Below are positions 1 to 6,773 of a stretch of 18,903 nt of DNA, one piece after another. Both the position numbers and the translations under genes were made by a program. The stretch lies in contig DASSHA010000164.1 of assembly GCA_035693145.1 (NCBI GenBank), positions 1-18,903 on the forward strand. The letters are read 5' to 3'. The notes beneath the pieces are model-generated. The model saw only the letters and a program-made list of their open reading frames with translations. It had not been told where the DNA came from and did not search any database. The first letter of the stretch is position 1; each line of letters starts with the position of its first letter. This DNA comes from DASSHA01 sp035693145 (GTDB lineage Bacteria; Chloroflexota; Limnocylindria; Limnocylindrales; CSP1-4).

Positions 1-1249
1 GCGCCTTCTCGCCCGGCGCCTTGTACATCGCCGCCGGGTACGAGCGGTAGTCGACGAACCGGCAGTCGTCGAAGATCGCCGCGCCCTTGCCGCCGAGGTT
101 GAACGTGGCGAGGTGGTCGGGGACGAGGTCGGCGACCTCGAGGAGCCGGTCGGAGATCGCCTCGACGACGTCGCGCCGGGCGCGAAGCGCGCCGATGGCG
201 ATTCGGAGGTTCGCCTCGGCCTGCGCGGCCTGCTCGGCGGGATCCGCCGGCGCCGGCTGCCCGACGCCCTCGTATTCGATCCCGTACGTCTCCATGAAGG
301 ATGCCCGGACGGCCCAGAACTCCGGGCTGTTCATGGGGTGCGGCGTGCCGTGACTCTTGTAGCCGACCTTGCCGTAGCCGCGGCCCTTCTGCGTCCGGAA
401 CCAGCCGACCGAGGGCCGGCGATCGGGGTTGTCGCCGCGCGCCGCCTCGAGCACGGTCCGGGTGACCGGTGCCCACTCCATCCCGTCCGGCGTGCCCGTG
501 ACCCGCCAGTCGTAGGCCCCGAACCACGTCTCGGGCGTGCCGGGAACCACGGACGAGGCCGGGAACTCGTCGATCCCGAAGTCGTTCCAGTCGACGAGGA
601 AGACGAGGTTCGACAGGCCGAGCCCCCATGCCGCGTTGCGGGTCTCGTGGCTGGCGCCCGGAGTGAGGCCACCCTCGCCCTCGACGACGAACACCCGAAC
701 GTCATCGCACCCGGCGGCCTTGAGTGCGAGCGCCTCGCCGGCGGCTGGCGGCATCCCGTGGCCGGACGGCCCGGTGTTGAACTTGAGGATGAGGGTCTTG
801 CCCTCCATCTCGGCGTGTCCGGGCAGGCCGCCGCGGTGCCGGAGGCGGAGCAGGTCCTCCCACGTCAGCGCCCAGCGGCCGTCGTCGGGAAAGGCGAACC
901 GCTCGTCGCCGGTCCACTCGTGGCGAGCGCGCAGCGTCTCGTTCAGGGCCGCGAGCGTCGTGTAGACGAGAGGGACCGTGTGGCCGGCCGAGAGCACGAG
1001 CCGATCGCCGAATGGCCGCCATGGCCGGCGGATGTCCCAGCGCATGGCGCCCGACAGGAGGAGCGCGAGGAACAGGTGCACCTTCGAGCGGCTGCCGCCG
1101 GGGTGGCCCGACTGGCGGTAGTTCAGCGAGAGGTCGATGAGCTCGTCGATGACGTCCTTGAGGACGCCCCAGTCCCCGAACGAACGCTCGGCGGCCGCGA
1201 AGAGCTCGTCGACGGACCCGGTGCCGGACGGCTCGACGCGCGCGACCAC
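1..1249 (-). CDS. Transketolase-family thiamine-diphosphate enzyme, C-terminus cut by window edge
   Basis: About 416 N-terminal residues of a transketolase-type enzyme are visible; the rest lies beyond position 1. The family moves two-carbon ketol units between sugar phosphates in the cytoplasm; some relatives act on other 2-oxoacids or aldehydes. Seen: the SGHPGGS segment (residues 47-53) typical of transketolase N-domains, and a thiamine-diphosphate motif from GEGG (191-194) to DWNDFGID (220-227), where transketolases usually have GDG and a D-N pair. Later YGKVGYKSHGTPHP resembles the family's substrate/cofactor loop. No ATG lies in frame near the expected N-terminus. GTG at 1249 is the best start, 5 bases after the aminotransferase stop; CTG at 1258 is the alternative. 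It is probably co-transcribed with the aminotransferase. The exact substrate is not known; the divergence from housekeeping transketolase suggests a specialised role. Confidence 0.8.
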   Translation of the reverse strand, partial: MVARVEPSGTGSVDELFAAAERSFGDWGVLKDVIDELIDLSLNYRQSGHPGGSRSKVHLFLALLLSGAMRWDIRRPWRPFGDRLVLSAGHTVPLVYTTLAALNETLRARHEWTGDERFAFPDDGRWALTWEDLLRLRHRGGLPGHAEMEGKTLILKFNTGPSGHGMPPAAGEALALKAAGCDDVRVFVVEGEGGLTPGASHETRNAAWGLGLSNLVFLVDWNDFGIDEFPASSVVPGTPETWFGAYDWRVTGTPDGMEWAPVTRTVLEAARGDNPDRRPSVGWFRTQKGRGYGKVGYKSHGTPHPMNSPEFWAVRASFMETYGIEYEGVGQPAPADPAEQAAQAEANLRIAIGALRARRDVVEAISDRLLEVADLVPDHLATFNLGGKGAAIFDDCRFVDYRSYPAAMYKAPGEKA

Positions 1250-1254
1250 CTCGC

Positions 1255-2445
1255 TCAGTGCCGCGCGCCGGACGGCGCCGCCAGCGCCTCGACGAACGAG
1301 CCGATCCGGTCGAGCGCGAGGCGGAGGTTCTCGCGGCTGTTCGCGTAGCTGATCCGGATGTGGTCGCGCCCGACGCCGCCGAACGCGCTGCCCGACAGCA
1401 CGCAGACCCCGGCCTCGGGGAGCAGCCGTGCGGCCATCTCGTCACCAGACAGGCCGGTCCCCGACACGTCCGGGAAGACGTAGAACGCGCCGCTCGGGCG
1501 GACGCAGCGGATGCCCGGGATCGCGTTCAGGCCGTCGACGACGATCGACCGGCGGGCGTCGAACTCGGCGATCATCTCGTCGACGGCGTCCTGCGGCCCG
1601 CGGAGCGCCTCGACGGCGCCCGCCTGGACGAACGTCGGCGCGCAGCTGATCGTGTTGATGATGAGCGTGCCGTAGGCCTCGACGAGCGACGCCGGGACGA
1701 TCGCGTACCCGAGGCGCCAGCCGGTCATCGCGTACGTCTTCGAGAACCCGTCGAGGACGATCGTCCGTTCGGCCATGCCCGGCAGCGAGGCGATCGAGAC
1801 GTGTTCCGCGCCGTCATACAGGATCCGAGCGTAGATCTCGTCGGCCAGGACGAGGAGGTCGCGGTCGCGCGCCAGCTCGGCGATCCGCTCGAGATCCTCG
1901 CGGGTGAGGACGCCGCCGGTCGGATTGGCCGGCGAGTTGAGGATGAGCAGCCGCGTCCGCGGCGTGATCAGCGACGCGAGCTCGTCCACGTCGAGGCGGA
2001 AGTCACGCTCCTGGCGGATCGGGATCGGGACCGGCGTCCCGCCGACGAAGTTCGTGAGCGACTCGTAGATCGGGTACCCCGGATCCGGGACGATCACCTC
2101 GTCGCCCTCGTCGACGAGGCCGAGGATCGCGTAGACCATGACGCCCTTGCCGCCGACGGTCACGAAGACGCGATCCGGGGTGACCTCGAAGCCCTTGCGG
2201 GCCGTGGCGTCGTCGGCGATCGCCGCGCGCAGCTCCGGGATGCCGGCAAACGGCGCGTAGTGGGTCGCCCCGGCGTCGAGGGCGCGGGCGGCGGCCGCGC
2301 GGACGTTCGGCGGAGTGTCGAAGTCCGGTTCGCCGATCTCGAGGTGGACGACCGATCGACCGGTCGCCTCGAGCGCGCGCGCCCGCGCGGCGGCCTCGAA
2401 CGCCGTCTCCGTGCCGATTCGCGACATCCGCGCAGCGAGCCGCAT
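1255..2445 (-). CDS. Class I/II pyridoxal-phosphate aminotransferase
   Basis: A complete 396-residue fold-type I aminotransferase of the aspartate/aromatic/alanine group, expected to move an amino group between an amino acid and a 2-oxoacid in the cytoplasm. Seen: EIGEPDFDTP (36-45), NSPANPTGG (170-178, with the PLP-contacting Asn174), ADEIY (201-205, Asp202 for the pyridine nitrogen), SKTYAMTGWRLGY (235-247, Schiff-base Lys236) and the carboxylate-binding Arg in RISYANS (364-370). Length is normal. ATG 2445 is preferred over an in-frame GTG at 2463, because a TAGCAT -10 box sits 8 bases upstream of that ATG, which fits a leaderless transcript, and because the family normally begins near MRLAxRMSRIG. 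It is followed at once by the transketolase gene. The substrate cannot be told from sequence. Confidence 0.9.
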   Translation of the reverse strand: MRLAARMSRIGTETAFEAAARARALEATGRSVVHLEIGEPDFDTPPNVRAAAARALDAGATHYAPFAGIPELRAAIADDATARKGFEVTPDRVFVTVGGKGVMVYAILGLVDEGDEVIVPDPGYPIYESLTNFVGGTPVPIPIRQERDFRLDVDELASLITPRTRLLILNSPANPTGGVLTREDLERIAELARDRDLLVLADEIYARILYDGAEHVSIASLPGMAERTIVLDGFSKTYAMTGWRLGYAIVPASLVEAYGTLIINTISCAPTFVQAGAVEALRGPQDAVDEMIAEFDARRSIVVDGLNAIPGIRCVRPSGAFYVFPDVSGTGLSGDEMAARLLPEAGVCVLSGSAFGGVGRDHIRISYANSRENLRLALDRIGSFVEALAAPSGARH

Positions 2446-2453
2446 CGGCCGCG

Positions 2454-2459
2454 ATGCTA
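2454..2459 (-). promoter_or_regulatory. Candidate -10 box of the aminotransferase operon (leaderless)
   Basis: TAGCAT on the minus strand lies 8 bases before the ATG at 2445, so transcription would start at or within a base or two of the start codon. No Shine-Dalgarno sequence is seen there, which agrees with leaderless translation. No clear -35 box is visible. Confidence 0.4.
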
Positions 2460-2488
2460 ACACCGGCGAGCGCCCGGGACGGTTCGCG

Positions 2489-2500
2489 GCGAGCGCTCGC
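2489..2500. repeat. 12-bp perfect palindrome between divergent promoters
   Basis: GCGAGCGCTCGC reads the same on both strands and lies between the two divergent -10 boxes. It could be an operator, but GC-rich palindromes of this size arise by chance in such DNA, so support is weak. Confidence 0.25.
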
Positions 2501-2515
2501 GCAGGCGCATCGACC

Positions 2516-2521
2516 TATCAT
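2516..2521 (+). promoter_or_regulatory. Candidate -10 box of the DUF2203 operon (leaderless)
   Basis: TATCAT, an AT-rich island in very GC-rich DNA, ends 6 bases before the ATG at 2528. Transcription would begin at the A of the start codon. There is no Shine-Dalgarno sequence and no obvious -35 box. Confidence 0.45.
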
Positions 2522-2527
2522 TCCCCG

Positions 2528-2965
2528 ATGGCGAGGTTCTATTCGATCGACGACGCGAACGCGCGGCTGGTGGAGCTGCGGCCGCTCCTCGAGCGGCTGC
2601 GCGCCCAGCGCGCCGACCTCGTCCAGCTGCGCGACCTGGCGGTCGAGCGGATCTCGGCGATCGAGGTCCGCGGCGAGGGCACGAGCGGTCGCGGCGGTGG
2701 CACGACCCGCGAGGACGATGCGGAGCTGCGCCGGATCCGGATGCGGATGCAGGGCATCGTCGACCAGATGCAGGCCGCCGTGACCCAGATCGACGACTGG
2801 GGGATCACCCTGCGGGACATCGAATCGGGGCTGATCGACTTCCCGGCGCTCGTCAGCGGCCGCCAGGTGTGGCTGTGCTGGCGGCTGGGCGAGGAGGACG
2901 TCGCCTGGTGGCACGAGCTCTCGACCGGGTTCGGCTCCCGGGCACCGCTCGCCGAGCTCACGTGA
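2528..2965 (+). CDS. DUF2203 family protein
   Basis: A 145-residue protein of the uncharacterised DUF2203 family. Seen: an N-terminal helical part rich in Leu, Arg and Glu (about 8-48), a short Gly-rich linker (50-60), a second helix (62-88) and the conserved C-terminal core GLIDFPAL (101-108), VWLCWRLGE (114-122), WWHE (127-130) and GFGSR (134-138). The family has no known biochemical role; the Trp/His/Cys-rich core might bind a ligand or metal, which is inference only. The start at 2528 gives the usual family N-terminus (MARFYSIDDAN) and agrees with the -10 box just upstream; longer in-frame starts would run back into the aminotransferase gene. It overlaps the next gene by 4 bases (GTGA). 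Confidence 0.88.
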   Translation: MARFYSIDDANARLVELRPLLERLRAQRADLVQLRDLAVERISAIEVRGEGTSGRGGGTTREDDAELRRIRMRMQGIVDQMQAAVTQIDDWGITLRDIESGLIDFPALVSGRQVWLCWRLGEEDVAWWHELSTGFGSRAPLAELT

Positions 2966-3411
2966 CCGTCGCGCCGGCGCGGATCCTGCAGGGCGGCCGG
3001 GCGAAGGCGTACCGGCCCCTCCCGGACGAGCAGCGGCGGCGAGCGATCCGGGCCGGCCTTGCGGCGTACCGGCGGGGCGACTTCTTCGAGGCGCACGAGC
3101 TGCTCGAGCCGGCCTGGATGGGCACGGCCGACATCGCCGACCGGGACCTCCTCCAGGGGCTGATCAAGCTCGCCGCGGGCTACGTCCACGCGGTTCGCGG
3201 CAACGTGACCGGTCTCGAGAAGAACCTCGCCGGGGCGCAGGAGCGGCTCGAACGGGCCGATGGCGCGACGGTCCCGGGGGTGGACAGGCGGGCACTCGTC
3301 GCCCGGATCGAGGCGCACCTCGAGGCGCTTCGCGGGCGTGAGCCCGGCGATCTCGACCGCGCCGCGATCCTCGCGCTCCTGCCCCCACCGACGTTCGGGG
3401 GCCGGCGATGA
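2962..3411 (+). CDS. DUF309 domain protein
   Basis: A 149-residue protein of the DUF309 family, whose function is unknown. The signature is clear: a short helical segment, then GDFFEAHELLEPAWM (about 34-48) and RDLLQGLIKLAAGYVH (about 56-71), matching the family pattern of an EAHE-LE-W helix followed by an LLQGLIxLAA helix. Length is normal. The start is GTG at 2962, overlapping the DUF2203 stop by 4 bases; no ATG lies in frame near the expected N-terminus. It in turn overlaps the rhodanese gene by 4 bases (ATGA), so translation of all three is probably coupled. Nothing here links it to the large minus-strand operon. Confidence 0.87.
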   Translation: MTVAPARILQGGRAKAYRPLPDEQRRRAIRAGLAAYRRGDFFEAHELLEPAWMGTADIADRDLLQGLIKLAAGYVHAVRGNVTGLEKNLAGAQERLERADGATVPGVDRRALVARIEAHLEALRGREPGDLDRAAILALLPPPTFGGRR

Positions 3412-3773
3412 GGCCGGGCCCCATCCCGTCGGTCGAGCCGGGCGACGCCGCGGCACGTTTGGCGGAGCCGGACGCTCCGCTCCTCATCGACGTCCGGGAA
3501 CGCGACGAGTTCGACACGGTGCGGATCGCCGACGCCGTCCTCGTCCCGATGAGCGAGCTCCAGGCCCGCGCCGGCGAGCTGCCCGAGCGACCGCTCCTCG
3601 TCTACTGCCACTCCGGCGGCCGCTCGATGGCCGCCACGAACTACCTCCGGGCGCTGGGACGCGACGCGACGAACGTGACCGGCGGGATCGTCGCCTGGTC
3701 GCGCGCCGGCCTCCCTGTCCGAACGGGTGCGCCGATCGAGGGTGAGGGCTCGCTGCCCGCCGCAAGCCGCTGA
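3408..3773 (+). CDS. Single-domain rhodanese-like sulfurtransferase
   Basis: A 121-residue single rhodanese domain, cytoplasmic (no signal peptide or membrane segment). Such proteins carry a sulfane sulfur as a cysteine persulfide and pass it to acceptors. Seen: LLIDVRERDEF (25-35), the active-site loop YCHSGGRS (66-73) with catalytic Cys67, and the C-terminal NVTGGIVAW (89-97), all conserved rhodanese blocks. The active loop is of the CxxGxRS type common in GlpE/PspE-like proteins. It is the last gene of the small plus-strand operon and starts at the ATG overlapping the DUF309 stop. The sulfur donor and acceptor are unknown. Confidence 0.92.
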   Translation: MRPGPIPSVEPGDAAARLAEPDAPLLIDVRERDEFDTVRIADAVLVPMSELQARAGELPERPLLVYCHSGGRSMAATNYLRALGRDATNVTGGIVAWSRAGLPVRTGAPIEGEGSLPAASR

Positions 3774-4123
3774 GCTCGGCGGCGGCGAGCGCGCGGCGCG
3801 TGGCGTTCGTCGTGGCGCGCCGGGGAGCTCGTCCCCACCGCGGGGCCGGCCTTGTCCAGTCCCATTCCCACCGGATGGTAACGAGGGCCACATCGAGAGC
3901 AGCAAGGCCGTGACGGCGAGGCGCCGTGGCACCGGATGGCCGCTGGAACGGCCGAATGATGCACGATCGTGCATCAGCTGCGGCCCATCGAGCCGGCCGA
4001 CGGGCGTGGCGCGGTCCTTCCGAGCCCACAATCCCGCCGGTTACCACTCCACGGGAACGGCCCGGCGCAAGCCGTGCGGCGCGCGAGCCCGGCCCGCGCG
4101 GCGCGCCATGGCCGCGGCGGCTC
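3774..4123. other. Gene-free convergent intergenic region
   Basis: These 350 bases lie between the ends of two converging operons. Open frames here are Arg/Pro/Ala-rich and match no protein family I know. Contents seen: a 10-base direct repeat caccggatgg at 3869-3878 and 3930-3939, a small hairpin GGCCG/CGGCC around 3937-3953, a perfect 20-bp palindrome at 3957-3976, and the sequence TGGTAAC at 3876-3882 that recurs inverted at 4040-4046. No tRNA or known RNA fold is apparent. Confidence 0.6.
3957..3976. repeat. Perfect 20-bp palindrome, possible operator or bidirectional terminator
   Basis: TGATGCACGATCGTGCATCA is identical to its reverse complement. Flanking GGCCG (3950-3954) and CGGCC (3981-3985) extend it into a longer interrupted stem. 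As RNA it would form an 8-bp stem with a GATC loop in either direction. There is no T-tract on either side, so a classical intrinsic terminator is not supported. A dimeric regulator site or a factor-assisted bidirectional terminator are the main options. Confidence 0.6.
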
Positions 4124-4510
4124 CTACCCCACGACCGCCCGAACGATCGTCCAGGTCCCGAGGGCGACCATCGCGACGCTGAGCACGACGAGGAGCGGAA
4201 CGAGCGCGCGCCGGAGCGACGGTCCGGCATAGTCGCCGACCACGACGCGCAGCCCGACGGCGCCGTGGAGGACCGCGGAGGCGAGCATCAGCCAGTCCCA
4301 GCCGATCACGAGCGCGGAGCCCCAGCGCGACGCGACATACGCGGACCCGGTCTGCGCCACGTCGGTGACGATGTGGGTGAGCGCGAAATGGCCGATCACA
4401 AGGACGGTAAGCAGCAGGCCCGTGAGCCGGACGAGGAGCCAGCCGAACAGCCCGCGACGGACGAGCCGGCGAGGCCGCGCGGGCGCCGACGCCGCGGTGG
4501 ACGTCGTCAT
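4124..4510 (-). CDS. sdhD: Succinate dehydrogenase-like membrane anchor subunit D
   Basis: A 128-residue membrane protein forming half of the haem b/quinone anchor of an SDH-type complex. Three transmembrane helices are evident at about 24-46, 64-88 and 101-124, after a basic N-terminus. The second helix ends in LHGAVGLRVVVGDY (81-94): His82 aligns with the haem-ligating His71 of E. coli SdhD, and Asp93-Tyr94 with the Asp82-Tyr83 pair at the quinone site. ATG at 4510 overlaps the sdhC stop (ATGA). It is the last gene of the 13-gene run; downstream lies the palindrome-bearing convergent region. The quinone end of this complex looks fully functional, in contrast to the altered flavoprotein. Confidence 0.87.
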   Translation of the reverse strand: MTTSTAASAPARPRRLVRRGLFGWLLVRLTGLLLTVLVIGHFALTHIVTDVAQTGSAYVASRWGSALVIGWDWLMLASAVLHGAVGLRVVVGDYAGPSLRRALVPLLVVLSVAMVALGTWTIVRAVVG

Positions 4511-5010
4511 CCGACGATCGGGGCGAGGATGACGACGCTCCCAGCCAGCCAGAGGACACCGGTCAGCGCGGCCGTCGCCAGCAGCAGCCGGTGGGCGATC
4601 CGCGGCCCGACGTCGGTCAGATCGATCGCGAGCAGGCGCAGCCCGTTGAAGGCGTGGAAGAGGATCGCGAGGAGCAGCGCCGATTCGAACATCCGCAGCG
4701 GCGGGCTGCCGTACAACGCGTGGACGTTGTCGTAGAGCGACGTCGAGACGGCGTAGAGCGCGACGTCGCCGAGGTGGAGGACGAGGAACGCGAAGATCGC
4801 CACGCCGCCAATCCGGTGCGCGTAGAACGCCCAGCGGCCGGCCTCCAACCGATCCGCGGGCGCACGTCCGAGCCTCCGGACGACCTCGGTGACGACGACC
4901 GAATCGCCGACGTTCCGGCTCGCAGCGGCGACGACGAGGACGCCGAACGCCAGAACCGCGACGAGCACGATCGCGAAGCCCCCGAGGAACAGCAGCTGCG
5001 CGACTGTCAT
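4507..5010 (-). CDS. sdhC: Succinate dehydrogenase-like cytochrome b subunit C with an extra N-terminal helix
   Basis: A 167-residue membrane protein, the other half of the haem/quinone anchor. Core motifs: AHRIGGV (64-70), where Arg66 aligns with E. coli SdhC Arg31 at the quinone site; a following helix with His79; and FHAFNGLRLLAID (118-130), where His119 aligns with the haem ligand His84. Predicted helices are at about 4-30, 67-89, 107-130 and 141-164, one more than the usual three; the extra one is at the N-terminus. The Ser two positions before the HR pair in E. coli is replaced by a hydrophobic residue. ATG at 5010 overlaps the sdhA stop. With sdhD it should make a di-subunit, single-haem anchor. 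Confidence 0.85.
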   Translation of the reverse strand: MTVAQLLFLGGFAIVLVAVLAFGVLVVAAASRNVGDSVVVTEVVRRLGRAPADRLEAGRWAFYAHRIGGVAIFAFLVLHLGDVALYAVSTSLYDNVHALYGSPPLRMFESALLLAILFHAFNGLRLLAIDLTDVGPRIAHRLLLATAALTGVLWLAGSVVILAPIVG

Positions 5011-6773
5011 CGCGCGGTCGCGGCGACGGGCGGCTCCGGCCGGAGCCGCGGGAACGAGACCGGCCGGAGCTCCACCTGCTGCCGGCCGCCGATCGAACGG
5101 ACGACGACCGACCGAAGCCAGGCATCGTCGTCGCGCTCTGGGAAATCGGTTCGGATCTGCATCCCACGGGTCTCCTCGCGGGCCGCGGCCGATGCGACGA
5201 CGAGCCGGGCGACCAGGAGCGCGTTGTCGAGGTCGAGCGCCTCCTGCCAGGCGAGGTTGACGGCCGCCGGGGCAGGAACGGCGACGCCGCGGGCGAGGTC
5301 GGCGATCTCGGCCAGGCGGTCCGCCGCGGCGGCGAGCCCGGCCGCGTCCCGGCCGAGCCCGACGCGCCACCACATGACCTCGCGCAGCTGCTCCCAGAGC
5401 TGCCAGGGGGCGGGTCCCGTGTCGCGACCGAGCGGGCTGTAGGCAGCCCGGAGGACGTCCGCCGCCTGCGCGTCGACCGCGTCCGCGCCGCGTCCCGCGG
5501 GCGGCCAGCCGACCGAGTGCGCGTGGATCGCTGCGCGTCGCCCGGCGAGGAGTCCGAATACCGTCGATTCGGCGATCCCGTTGCCGCCCTGCCAGGTCGC
5601 GCCATGGACGCCGCCCGCGTCCTCGCCGGCGACGAACAGGCCGTCGATCGCCGTGGTGCCGTCCGGCCCGATCTCGACGCCGCCGATCTGGATGTGCGCG
5701 GCCGGCGCGATCTCGACCGGTTCACGAGCGAGGTCGCGGCCGGCCCGACGGCTCCGGCTGACGAGGTCCGGGAAGGTCGCCTCGACCTTGTCCGCCCCGA
5801 GGTGTCGGACGTCGATGAGGACGGCGTCGTTGGCAGTCCCGCGACCGGCGAGGATCTCGGCGTAGCAGGCTCGGGCGACGACGTCCCGCGGCGCCCGTTC
5901 CATCCGCTCGGGGTCGTAGCGGGCCATGAACCGCTCGCCGGCGCCGTTGAGGAGGTACCCACCGGAGCCGCGAAGCGCCTCCTCGAGCAGGATCCCGGTG
6001 ACCCGCGAGCCCGGCGCAACCAGACCGACCGAGAGGAACTGGACGAACTCCATGTCGCGCACCGCAAGCCCGGCCCGGTATGCGATCGCCACCCCGTCGC
6101 CGGTCTTCTCGCGTGCGCCGTCGGCGATCCGGTACATGGCGGCGACGCCACCACCCGCGGCGAGGACGACCGCCGGCGCCCGGACGACGACGCCGACGCC
6201 GCGACGCGTGTCGAGACCGACGATGCCGCGCGCCTCGCCGTTGGGGCCGCGAAGCAGCGCGAGCGCCCGGACGTCGACGAGCTCGCGCCAGCCGGCGCGT
6301 TCGCCGTGCTCGCGCAGCCGGGTGACGATCTCGAGCCCGGTGATGTGCCCGCGGTGAACCTTGCGCGGCCGCGACTGGCCAGGAAACGGCGAGACCTCGA
6401 CACGTCCGTCGGGCGACCGATCGAAGAAGCAGCCGATCTCGGTCTCGAGCAGCCGGATGACCTCGGGCGCGGTCTCGGCGAGCTGCCAGGCGAGGTCCTG
6501 GTCGGACAGGAACAGCCCGGCCCGGACGAGGTCCTCGAAATGCGCGGCCGGCGAGTCCTCGGGGCCGATCGCGGCGTTGTAGCCCTGGGCCATGATCGAA
6601 CAGCCCGATCGGCCGATCAGGCCCTTGCTCATGACCGCGACAGAACAGCCGGGGTCGGCGGCGCGCGCAGCGTATGCCGCCATGAGACCAGCGCCGCCGC
6701 TGCCGACGACGAGGACGTCGACGTCGACGAATTCGGGCTCGAACGGGAGGCCGCCGGGGCTCACCCTGGTCAT
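5007..6773 (-). CDS. sdhA: SDH/fumarate reductase-like flavoprotein with altered FAD-attachment and substrate residues
   Basis: A 588-residue FAD flavoprotein of the SDH/FRD/L-aspartate oxidase superfamily. Seen: FAD-binding GSGGAGLMAA (24-33), GDGVAIAYRAG (225-235), LRGSGGYLLNGAGERFM (267-283), AHIQIGG (359-365), LFVAGEDAGGVHGATWQGGN (379-398) and a C-terminal helical domain. Several key residues differ from true SdhA. The covalent-FAD His of RSHT is absent (RSGC, 55-58). QFHPTG is QFLSVG (245-250), losing a substrate His. The substrate Arg of HGANRLGGN is Trp394. The catalytic Arg268 and His360 remain. FAD is therefore probably non-covalent and the substrate probably not succinate. ATG 6773 overlaps the sdhB stop (ATGA); a longer frame to 6854 would enter sdhB. 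Annotation pipelines would call it succinate dehydrogenase flavoprotein subunit. Confidence 0.85.
   Translation of the reverse strand: MTRVSPGGLPFEPEFVDVDVLVVGSGGAGLMAAYAARAADPGCSVAVMSKGLIGRSGCSIMAQGYNAAIGPEDSPAAHFEDLVRAGLFLSDQDLAWQLAETAPEVIRLLETEIGCFFDRSPDGRVEVSPFPGQSRPRKVHRGHITGLEIVTRLREHGERAGWRELVDVRALALLRGPNGEARGIVGLDTRRGVGVVVRAPAVVLAAGGGVAAMYRIADGAREKTGDGVAIAYRAGLAVRDMEFVQFLSVGLVAPGSRVTGILLEEALRGSGGYLLNGAGERFMARYDPERMERAPRDVVARACYAEILAGRGTANDAVLIDVRHLGADKVEATFPDLVSRSRRAGRDLAREPVEIAPAAHIQIGGVEIGPDGTTAIDGLFVAGEDAGGVHGATWQGGNGIAESTVFGLLAGRRAAIHAHSVGWPPAGRGADAVDAQAADVLRAAYSPLGRDTGPAPWQLWEQLREVMWWRVGLGRDAAGLAAAADRLAEIADLARGVAVPAPAAVNLAWQEALDLDNALLVARLVVASAAAREETRGMQIRTDFPERDDDAWLRSVVVRSIGGRQQVELRPVSFPRLRPEPPVAATAR

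Noticed and set aside
113..1348. Long plus-strand open frame opposite the transketolase gene
   Set aside because: Arg/Ala/Pro-rich translation with no family motif; the minus strand encodes a clear thiamine-diphosphate enzyme. Typical GC-rich shadow frame.
1258..2460. Long plus-strand open frame opposite the aminotransferase
   Set aside because: Exact antisense of a well-supported aminotransferase and composed of low-information Arg/Asp/Ala residues.
2446..2463. GTG at 2463 as the aminotransferase start
   Set aside because: It would place the candidate -10 box inside the coding region and add six residues not expected in the family; ATG 2445 fits better.
3828..3845. CCCC-ACCGC-GGGG hairpin after the rhodanese gene as a terminator
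   Set aside because: A 4-bp stem with no T-tract; such structures are common by chance in this base composition.
4020..4050. Minus-strand sequence reading VTGGIV, like the rhodanese C-terminal motif NVTGGIVAW
   Set aside because: Only six residues match, with no active-site loop or other rhodanese block nearby; a relic copy cannot be supported.
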